DNA from: Opisthorchis felineus
Taxonomy: Eukaryota; Platyhelminthes; Trematoda; Opisthorchiida; Opisthorchiidae
Reading direction: 5' to 3'
DNA length: 64,000 nucleotides
Assembly (NCBI GenBank): GCA_004794785.1
Contig: SJOL01008860.1
Span: 35,977-99,976 of the forward strand
Notes under the pieces: generated by a model
Seen by the model: the letters and a program-made list of their open reading frames with translations, nothing else
Told to the model about the DNA's origin: nothing
The model's database searches: none
Program-made: the position numbers and the translations under genes
In this document: piece after piece, positions 49,501 to 57,190 of the stretch
How positions within the stretch are numbered: the first letter of the stretch is position 1
Layout of the letters: the number at the start of each line of letters is the position of its first letter

Positions 49501-50815
49501 CGGGGAATATAGAATCGTTTGTTGTATTTGGAAGCCCTCCTGTCCTCAAAATCGATATTCTTCCACGCAGTGTTGGTGCTCCGAAAATATTGGACCAGCT
49601 GCTATCCTCTCAGGGACTTGAGTACTTACTCATTTCTGTTACTTGAGTGATCCTCGAAGTTGAGACGTGGTACGGTAGTTGCTCGGTGAGCTGGATAAAT
49701 TAGCCGCGGACGTTTCGTCACTACTCGAGGTGATTGGATGTATTTGTAACCAGGATCCAGTTCACTGCGCGCATTTAATTACTATACTTCAGTCTTACGG
49801 TCCACCGGAATCAGAACCCGGTGGTCCGTCGCTTATACGAATAGGATCTGCCTGTATCGAGCAATCGACTGAAGGGACCTTACTAACCGTTTTCCAACGC
49901 ATGATTTGGACTGCCTCGGCGAACGATAATCGCATCTGGTGTATACTGCCTTCTGCTTGATATTTTGCGTAAAAATTTCCGGCCTATGTTAGTATTTCAC
50001 ACGCCCCAGCAAATGTCACCATCGGTCTAAAGAATCGACAACGATCTGAATTGCAGACGAACCAAAGAGTATTCACGAGTAATCAGGTATTTAATACCGC
50101 CTTGCGGAATGCATTCGGACGCTTTAATTGATGACACTGTTATTTGTGTCAATATCCTATGAAACAACGAAGTACTCTAGTCAGGAGCATCACGAGAGCT
50201 ATCACGAATTTTCAGCCCTAGACTGACATAAGTACTCAAGTACGAGTACTCAATCTGTTTTTTTTCTGGTACGCTCGGCTGCTATATTCGGAAGGGATTT
50301 TGAATTTGGCATCAAGATGAATACCGTTCTTCCTCTTCTAAGGCTTCGAGATCATATTCGCATAACATAAACACCAGGGACTGTGCCTACCTGATGAGCC
50401 CCAAGAAGGGCAAAACCGGTCGTGGGCTTTCTCGGAATTTTCAGCAACCTTGTGAGTAGTTTCCTTTATGAAAATAAACACCAGTCATTCTACCGATCAC
50501 AATCTCCGAATGTTTTTTTTCATTTGTTAGGTGCTCGTCAATGGGCTCAGGACACATTGCATAAACATGCAGAAGACAAGCGTGATGTATCCTTTACCAG
50601 GGCACAGTTGGAAAGTTCCGGAACCGCTGATGATTTGTGGAATGCTGCTCAGAGACAACTTGTGCAAACAGGGAAGATGCATGGATTCCTCCGTCAATAC
50701 TGGGCTAAAAAGATACTGGAGTGGTGCGCAGACGGTCCTGAAGTTGCAATTCAGTGGGCAATCTATCTGAACGACCGGTACAGTCTTGATGGAACGGACC
50801 CTAATGGTTACGTCG
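40322..50815 (+). CDS. PHR: class II CPD photolyase, seven exons (3' end missing)
   Basis: Exons 40322-40505, 42865-43010, 44042-44323, 48073-48237, 48373-48571, 48628-48780 and 50531-50815 join in frame into 471 codons plus one base. Class II signatures run in order: [96 protein letters not shown] and [10 protein letters not shown]. Class II photolyases use FAD and blue light to split UV-induced cyclobutane pyrimidine dimers. The conserved blocks are intact, so nothing seen suggests decay. The family normally continues after GYVG with a CMWS...-type block of about 60 residues. I did not find it by eye between 50816 and 64000, so the last intron is very long or the exon is lost. Confidence 0.93.
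42298..42500 (-). mobile_element. tRNA-derived SINE (family A) with 14-bp target duplication
   Basis: A minus-strand copy with intact A- and B-box-like heads and an A/T-rich tail (42298-42314). It is bounded by perfect direct repeats of ATAGAATTGGAATA at 42284-42297 and 42501-42514. It is inserted in photolyase intron 1, antisense to the gene. Confidence 0.85.
42865..43010 (+). CDS. PHR: photolyase exon 2
   Basis: The acceptor TTTACCGCAG joins AT to the leftover G, giving Asp in QRVQDNW, exactly the family motif. 146 nt end in phase 0 at CAA|GTAAGA. It encodes the start of the N-terminal Rossmann-like domain: [20 protein letters not shown], then a conserved [12 protein letters not shown] helix. 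Confidence 0.93.
44042..44323 (+). CDS. PHR: photolyase exon 3
   Basis: Acceptor TTCGCTTCAAG and donor CAG|GTAGGT; 282 nt, phase 0 to 0. It begins [12 protein letters not shown] and contains the invariant [17 protein letters not shown] strand and loop. Between them is a longer linker than usual (about 30 residues rich in Ser and Gln). Confidence 0.92.
45838..45880 (-). ncRNA. hammerhead ribozyme, type I, intact core
   Basis: On the minus strand: stem I GCCTAC, core CTGATGAG, stem II GCCC/GGGC closing an A-rich loop, CGAAA, a short stem III (CCAG), cleavage triplet GTC, then GTGGGC, which re-pairs with the first strand over six positions including one G-U. All core bases are present. Stem III is only two good pairs here, so activity may need a dimer or cofactor. 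Confidence 0.75.
45942..46072. repeat. 52-bp inverted repeat (near-perfect hairpin)
   Basis: The arms 45942-45993 and 46021-46072 match at 49 of 52 positions when one is reverse-complemented, with a 27-nt spacer. It is part of the 282-bp element in photolyase intron 3. Confidence 0.85.
48073..48237 (+). CDS. PHR: photolyase exon 4
   Basis: 165 nt between ATACATACAG and AAG|GTGAGC, phase 0 to 0. It encodes [27 protein letters not shown] and [13 protein letters not shown], the class II interdomain region. It follows a 3.7-kb intron that carries the hammerhead insertion. Confidence 0.93.
48373..48571 (+). CDS. PHR: photolyase exon 5
   Basis: 199 nt between TTTAACAG and TTCG|GTAAGA, ending in phase 1. 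It encodes [20 protein letters not shown], then [12 protein letters not shown] and [10 protein letters not shown], the entry to the FAD-binding helical domain. Confidence 0.93.
48628..48780 (+). CDS. PHR: photolyase exon 6
   Basis: 153 nt between CATCCTTAG and CAGG|GTGAGT. It starts by completing Gly and encodes [12 protein letters not shown] and [15 protein letters not shown], a FAD-contacting segment in class II enzymes. It is separated from exon 5 by an intron of only 56 nt. Confidence 0.92.
48816..48840. repeat. (GT)n microsatellite
   Basis: 25 nt of GT, 35 nt after the donor of photolyase exon 6. Confidence 0.95.
49679..49960 (+). other. unexplained protein-like ORF inside photolyase intron 6
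   Basis: 93 codons with ordinary composition ([20 protein letters not shown] and [17 protein letters not shown]). It is preceded by a TAG that could be an acceptor and followed by CTG|GTGTAT, a possible donor. It does not fit the photolyase frame (a stop arises at once). I do not recognise it. It may be an exon of a nested gene, a duplicated exon, or chance. Confidence 0.25.
50378..50473 (+). mobile_element. 96-bp hammerhead insertion with 11-bp target duplication
   Basis: ATAAACACCAG lies on both sides (50367-50377 and 50474-50484). The insert begins GGACTGTGCCTACC, carries the hammerhead motif, then TTTTCAGCAACCTTGTGAGT, and ends TTTCCTTTATGAAA. It is in photolyase intron 6, sense orientation, 57 nt before exon 7. 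It looks like a 5'-truncated copy of the 282-bp element. Confidence 0.78.
50385..50427 (+). ncRNA. hammerhead ribozyme with catalytic G12 replaced by A
   Basis: Stem I GCCTAC/GTGGGC, core CTGATGAG, stem II GCCC/GGGC, a perfect palindromic stem III ACCGGT and GTC are all present. The box before stem III reads CAAAA instead of CGAAA. The changed base (50412) is G12, the general base of the hammerhead, so cleavage should be lost. Confidence 0.68.
50531..50815 (+). CDS. PHR: photolyase exon 7 (last visible)
   Basis: The acceptor CATTTGTTAG joins GT to the leftover G. The 285-nt exon encodes [46 protein letters not shown] and [15 protein letters not shown] plus one G before GTATGT. These are the FAD and dimer-binding core motifs. 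The next exon is not found in the window. Confidence 0.93.
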
Positions 50816-51012
50816 GTATGTTCGATGGATACTGTGAAGCGTGCTAAATAGGCATGGTGTCTTTATTTTTTTTACTACGTTTATGATTTGTCTGGTATTC
50901 TGACTTCGACTTCGAGTCAAGTGCTGTCTCGAAACACTAAACATGGTCAAGTCCCTCTCTTGTTTTTCAGTACATTTCCCCACCTACAGCTAATGGACAG
51001 TATGAGGAGACT

Positions 51013-51240
51013 TCGTCCTGTAGGTGTAGTTAATCTGTATCAAAAAGCCAGGAAGCACTGTAAATTACTTGGTTGCTATTTGGAATCATAAGCATTGCGC
51101 ATCTTACTGTTCGCCAGGGCGATTCGAACCCACGATCTGGCTGATATCTGGTGACTAAACCGTTTGGCGATAAGCGTCTGATCAGCATTGTGATTAACTC
51201 GCACTTGGACAGGTCTATGGTGCCACTAGTCTTCCCGGTT
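51013..51240 (-). mobile_element. second tRNA-like SINE family (B), unoccupied copy
   Basis: It shares CGTCCTGTAGGTG, GCGCATCTTA, ATTCGAACCC and GTGATTAACTCGCA with the 45.7-46.2 kb copy. The B-box is on the minus strand. Here the segment between GCGCATCT and TTCGAACCC is 18 nt, the same as in the 45-kb copy once its insertion and one duplicate are removed. Confidence 0.6.
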
Positions 51241-53697
51241 TCCCGGTATAGATTGATTTCACCTACAGACTGAAATCTCGAAATCACTTGCAGTACTCCT
51301 GTTTCACATGGAAATACGTCATTTTGAAGTGGTAATTATTGGTTCACAGAAGATTTCCGCTGTAGGTTTGCTCCAAGATGCCAGTTCCCTCCCCCGCAGT
51401 TTCCAAGAGGCCCGTTGTAGTTTCTGAAATGGTGACCTTGTCTTCTAAAGTAAAACACTACAAGACAGTGCCCTTCAGCGTAAGAGTGGTCAACTGCCAC
51501 CAAAAATTGCCTTCTTCATAAGCACTGTTGTTCCCGTACCCTGCAACTCTAGTAAGTTTCCATAGAGCAGTGTTTCCCAGCCATGGATCAAGACTCCTAA
51601 ATGATTCAACAAGCGTTCCGCGGAAGTCTTCGTGTTTTTTTCTATTTCAGTTTATTTTAATAGAATAACAACGGCCGTATTACCAAACCCATCATCACAG
51701 ACGCAGCATTTGATGATTCCAACTGAAGATTTAGCTTTGAGGTGCTTATTGGGGGAGCACTTTTAGTGCATCATTAAGAAAACACCACGTGACTGCTCAA
51801 CAAGCTAGAGATTCCTTACATTAGTGTCGCTGGCAACGTAACTGAAAGTGCCATATGATGCACCGTAACAACTCGTTCCTAGCATAACATGGCTATTCAA
51901 TTTCAGAGCACTTTGTGCTATGTGCATTCCATTAAATCCTCCATGGATAAATTCTATTCAACCCCTGTTATCCGCCATGCCATGTCTAATTTCTCCGCAT
52001 CTTTTGTACTTTTCGGCTGATCAAAACTATTCCGGAAATTTTCCAGAGTTTTTCATATTGGCGATCGCTTTCTTGACTCTCTATACGTTGCATGCTCCGC
52101 TTTGTGACTTTTTAATATCGTGTTATGTTGATGTTTATCGACCACCCTTGCACAGGAATAATGTGGGCTATTTGTGGTGTACACGATCAGGGTTGGCCTG
52201 AACGTCGGATTTTTGGCAAAGTGCGCTACATGTGTTACAACGGTTGCCGACGTTGGTTCTCTGTGCCAACTTTCGTGTCCCGCTTTTCCGATACCTAACC
52301 GCTGTCGCCTCATTCATATTTTTTTATTTCCTGCGCTACATTCATCTGAACAATATTCCTCCGCACGAAACCTTTCAAGATTTTATGTGTGTCTATTTTC
52401 TTCATTTTCTCGGCAAGAATCGCATTTATATTAAACCTGTTGTAGTTGAACAACGTTTTTATACGCACACCTCTCAGGTGTATTTTTATTCTATTTATAT
52501 GATAAAACATCTCAGGACCTTTTAACCTCCTTTTCATGAGATCAAACAATTCCGGGATTTCCACTCCGGTACAGACAGTGTTGTTGGCTAAAATGTCCGC
52601 ATTCCGTATCGATTACTGAAGCCTGTGCGTCTAATTTGACTCACTCAGAACTGACCGGATGCACCACAGTCCAAGTGGGACATTGTTTGCATCAGACGCA
52701 CGTCATTCTGGATTTATCCCTAATGAATTCCGCCACCTGTTAAGATCGTATTGATGATATGCAGAATCTGACGGTCCTAATTCAAGACACAGCCTACTAA
52801 AATATGATGTTTCAGTCCGATGTTTCAGTTGCTGTGGGCAACCTTTTTCAGGGACTTCTACATTCAGTTGTATACGAGTCAATTGCAGCTTTATCTCAGT
52901 CCGTTACTGTGTCTTCTGATTGGTGTTCCTGAGGTCGATTGGCAGTCCGATGTGGATTCCCACTGGGAATCCATGGTTAGTGTTAGCAGATAGCTTGCTG
53001 TCCAGTCTGTTCGCTCTCTGTTTCCATCGTGAGTTTTACACTACTGTATTGTTTGTTGAAGCCGTTTAAGGAGGCTTGTTGCTGTGTGACTGGTATGATC
53101 GTAAATATGTCATCAACGTATCTCAGTCAGGTCCGTAGGGGATGAGCGAAGTTAACTTGAAAAACCCAAATATTCAGGCAGGTACTTGCATTATGAGTCT
53201 TCGCATCCACACTACGTCAAACGCGCATTTGTTGGACCTTTTGTGAGTCGTGTCAAGAAATTATGCCCGGATGAGTCTGTACGAGCGGATGATATGAAAT
53301 CACTCAGTGGGGTATTACAGCAAAACAAATAGCCCATAAAGCTCATTGCTCAAAAATTGTAAAGAATGCTACCCGGAACGGTGAGAGGGAGATGAAAACC
53401 CGGTGGTCACCGTGGGAATAGCCTATAGAAATGGCGCTTGAAATGCTATTCGAAAGATACTTTCGGGAATATGATGATAAAACACTTCCGAATTGCNACT
53501 GATTTCGACAAATACACTCATTTGCAAATCAATTTGGTTTTCACGGGAGACTCAAGTGAGTCTCTCGTTTATGATGTTCTTCAACTGAATGTGCTGCACA
53601 CAGGCCGCCTCATGTTTCAGTTGGTACGATATTCGAGATATCGCAGTTCACATAAACGTAATACACTACTCATAAGGCTGCTGAAAACTCTTCGACA

Positions 53698-53740
53698 GCC
53701 CACGACCGGTTTCGCCTTTTTTGGGGCTTATCATGTAGGT
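53698..53740 (-). ncRNA. hammerhead ribozyme copy, degenerate core
   Basis: On the minus strand: stem I ACCTAC/GTGGGC, core ATGATAAG (both C3 and G8 changed), shortened stem II, then intact CGAAA, ACCGGT and GTC. It is recognisable but predicted inactive. Confidence 0.55.
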
Positions 53741-53860
53741 GCAATTCCCTAGTTTCCGTCAACCTTATGTTCTACTTGAACCCAAATTGGACTGATTTCG
53801 ACACATACACTCATTGGCAAACCAATTTGTTTTCACGGGAGACACATGAATCTCTCGTTT

Positions 53861-53903
53861 ACCTACCTGATGAGCCCCAAGAAGGGCGAAACAGGTCGTG
53901 GGT
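53861..53903 (+). ncRNA. hammerhead ribozyme, type I, intact core
   Basis: Stem I ACCTAC pairs with GTGGGT (six pairs, one G-U). The core CTGATGAG, stem II GCCC/GGGC, CGAAA and GTC are all intact. Stem III reads ACAGGT, so its middle pair is lost. The outer stem I pair is A-U, where other copies have G-C. Confidence 0.72.
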
Positions 53904-54019
53904 TGTCGAAGAGTTTTCAACAACTTTATCAGTAGTTTCCTTTATGGAGACCTGAGTTCTTATCAAAAATGAGTGAACGGCGAGTTTTGAAATGGAAGCC
54001 TGGGATGCTACTCGCGTCT

Positions 54020-54901
54020 ACAGCCCGGTCTGTTCGTTTCCCGAGTGCGGATTAATTGGAGGTGATGTTGCTCGAAACGAACAAGGTTGTGTGCATCTTC
54101 GGGCGAATCGACCGACCTGAGTATGGTACCAGCAGTACCCTGAAGAACGAGATGCAGAAATAGAACGATGACGTCTCTGCTGATGCGGAGATGTAAACCG
54201 ATGACGTGGGGTACGATCGAAACGAATGGCCTATATTTATTTAGCCAGTTCGTCGATACAAGCGTGAAGTGATGGAATAGCGGTAGGCTTGTCGGGAGAA
54301 TTAAGGTTAGGTGAGCAAGGTTGAATTTCGAGGATTCTGTCCACAATGTTGGCGAGTTGCGTCGATGGGACTTTGTCGGTATTGGGCGCAAGGATGGAAC
54401 AGTTGCTTGAGTAGGGCGTCGTCAATTTTTCGGTCACCCAATATACTATAGAGGCGTCGCAAGAATTGCGACGGCGTGCAGTCGTCTAATGTCTCGCCGC
54501 TAACTAATTGTTCGAAGCGCTTATGCTCAGATAATGATGTCCGCGCAATAATTGTGTTTCGAAGCTGTGTATAGGGTTTGGTATCATCGGGGTTTAAAAA
54601 AACGTCACGCGAATCGGCCGCTAATTCAGGTGGGAGCACTGTCAGTACATGATAATACATGGTATGCTCTTGGGTGATACCGCGAAGGGCGAACTGTGCT
54701 TGGGCCTTGGTGAACCAGATACATGGGTCATGATGTTAAACTGGTGGGAGGTGAACAGATGCAGCATTGATGTTGGGTTAATGTGATAGGGTGTTTGATG
54801 ACTGAACTGCAGATGTGTCAGACATGATTATAAATATGGATATACGCAAGACCGAAGGAAAAGAATGTTAGGGTTTAAGTGAGGTCACGTCGGGCTCACC
54901 A
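54020..54901 (-). mobile_element. CsRn1-like Ty3/gypsy gag remnant with primer-binding site
   Basis: On the minus strand: TGGTGAGCCCGACGTGACC (54883-54901) matches the tRNA-Trp-type primer site of CsRn1-group elements. Then come WFTKAQAQFALRGITQ, a gag core (YYHVLTVLPPELAADSRD, DDCTPSQFLRRLYSILGDRK), a frameshift near 54400 into LANIVDRILEIQP, and a CHCC-type zinc motif, C-x2-H-x9-C-x3-C, at 54081-54134. No protease or RT follows. Confidence 0.75.
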
Positions 54902-55145
54902 ATTTATTAGTGCTCTAGTAAACAGACGTTGAGCTCGAATATCAGGAGCTAGAGACACTAATGAGGTTTGAGTACTACGCTTAAATAGATTACAAAGTTA
55001 TGTGCACCTTATGAATGTAAATACAATGTAAAAAAAATGAAGCACCCAAAAGTGAGGAGATTTATCAGTTTGTGAGGTCGTTGGTGAGGTTGAGCGAAGA
55101 GAAACCGAGTACAGGAAGTGTTCTCTTGGCAATATTATCGCCACA
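54902..55145 (-). repeat. candidate LTR of the CsRn1-like element
   Basis: The segment next to the primer site begins TGTGGCGATAATATTGCC on the minus strand and holds CTATTTAAGCG (TATA-like) and AATAAA near its end. The boundaries are uncertain and no second LTR was found. Confidence 0.4.
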
Positions 55146-56969
55146 CTTATTCCTTGTTGTCCGTGGCCCGAGTTGCTGACGGTATATCCAAGAGACGGAT
55201 GCGGCGAGCTGTGCTGGCGAGTTCTGTTTCCTGTGTGTGCACGCGTATATATTTACGGTCTAGCTTGTGATGGAGTGAAAATTCACAGGACCTTTCGGGT
55301 TTGACAGTGGCATGAAACCAGACCCCTTGTGTGACTTGTGTCAAGGTTGTATGGCACATGATTCACGTGGTAGCAAAGTCATCAAACTAGGTCAAATGGT
55401 CAAAAAACTGATTAAGCCAAATTGGTTGAAGGAACAAGTTTATGACGACTATATGATCAACGCACACCCGGACTACATCAACCGTAGTGATGGAGCCAGC
55501 ATTCCGTCTATCTCGCTTAGCTTACTAGGCTTAGGTGTCAGATTTCGAGCAGGATTCTCGACAATGACGCGTCGTAGTCAGCCGAACAAAAAGCAGAGGC
55601 ACGTCCCGGTCAAAGAGCGCACACCAACTATGACCCACGCACGCTGGTCGCATCGGACTGCTAATTGATCTCAGGAACACCCCAGTCAGAAGACATGATA
55701 CCGAAATCAAATAACGCTGCATTTCATTCATTTTCAATTTATTGTAGAAATCCTTGAAAAATGTTACCCATGACAACCGAAATGTCGGATTACAACGTTT
55801 TATTCCACTACACATTTGATTCTAAACTTTCTATGTAATGCACCACATGTCGCTGAATCTGTTTAACAAGATCGGAGTCGAGTTTGGTCCGGAACTCTTA
55901 AAACATCTGTCGGTCCATTTGTTAGTACATTTCGTTACTTCTTAAGTGAGTGAAAATCAAGCAAAATGTTCGCAATTGCTAGAGGTGTGGTCACTATCCG
56001 GAAAATTAGCCATGCCAGAACTTCTTGCCCTTTAATTTGGCTTAAAACTGCCACATGATCCTTTGACCGCTATAGCACGATTCCAGTTGAATGCGTGGAA
56101 CTGCTGAGCTTATTCACAGAGGTTTCCATGTTCCTGGCAATGCTGGCCATAAGACAGCACAGTCTATGGACTGACGGCTCAGTCCGGAATTCTGCAGTGG
56201 GGACGTGATTGGTCGGAGGCATTCAGTTTCACGGCAATTTCTGTGAAACAGACTTGAGGCCGAAGCCAAATGAGCAAGAGAAATTTATCAGTAATCCATG
56301 CACTTAATACAGCTCGTGTGCTTGTCCTGCGCGTTACTTGTTATGACTTTCCAGACAAAGACACCAAGAATTCAAGCGCGAGTGTGCCTCAATCCTCAGC
56401 CTTACAATCTTCCCGCTGAGATTCATTTGAAACTATCAGTCCAAACCCGTTGTTATATCGCGCTATTTTTTATTGTTAACTTGAAAAAACCGGATTCAGT
56501 TGCACCAGAATAATAGTCGTACTAATTAGAGATAGTTAGTCTCACGCAACTTCTGTGAAGAGCCGCACGGCCAAAATAGAAAACGAATTGTCAAACAAAG
56601 GCTACTGTATATCCATGAGTAGTCACGCCCTCATCGGTACTTGTAGAACATTCACTTGTTAGCATGCCATGAGGTATGGATTTTACCGAAACATTGGAAA
56701 CTGAAAGACACGTAACCATCCCTCCTATTAGGTAGGCAGTTTGCAAAATTAGCTTGGCACCGATCACATTGTGATCATAGTTTACGACTATGGCATGACC
56801 ACTCGTGGATTGTGAAGTTTCTTGAAGAATGCAGTAACTTGTAGCAGTTCGTACCCTGGAAATTTTGGTATTCTGAAACGGTTGTCAAAGTTATAAAACG
56901 TGAGGCGTAAGAACGACAAAATATAATAATATAGGAATAATCACAATGTACATAGTGATGTACGTAAAG

Positions 56970-57190
56970 TACAATTTGAAATCGGCGGAATACTTGGGGA
57001 CTGTGTCTACCTGACGAGCCCCTAAAAGGGGGAAACTGGTCATGGGCTGCCAAAGAGTTTTCAGCAACCTTATGGGTAGTGTGTTACGTTTGGGCTACGC
57101 AAAATATCTCTGGAAATCGGTGGAATACACTCAATTGCAAATTAATTTGGTGTTAATAGGACAGTCGACTGAACCTCATATGAATCTTTG
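56970..57190 (+). repeat. hammerhead repeat copy, 57 kb
   Basis: GAAATCGGCGGAATAC near 56980 recurs as GAAATCGGTGGAATAC near 57115. A degenerate plus-strand hammerhead lies between, and a diverged arm (ACACTCAATTGCAAATTAAT) follows. Confidence 0.5.
57005..57047 (+). ncRNA. hammerhead ribozyme copy, degenerate
   Basis: GTCTAC, core CTGACGAG (a change at position 7, which tolerates any base), C-run and G-run stem II out of register, GAAA, stem III ACTGGT, GTC, then ATGGGC. The first stem I pair is lost. The same repeat body (TTTTCAGCAACCTTATGGGT) follows. Confidence 0.5.

Larger units (their letters stand above)
53498..53950. repeat. composite hammerhead repeat cluster
   Basis: An arm segment ACTGATTTCGACAAATACAC at about 53498 recurs as a direct repeat near 53791 (spacing about 293 nt). 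A minus-strand hammerhead (53698-53740) lies between them and a plus-strand one (53861-53903) follows. The cluster ends with GTAGTTTCCTTTATGG, as in the 50.4-kb copy. Confidence 0.65.

Noticed and set aside
53438..53955. Two plus ORFs in the 53.5-kb cluster
   Set aside because: They are readings of the non-coding ribozyme repeat, one across an unresolved base.
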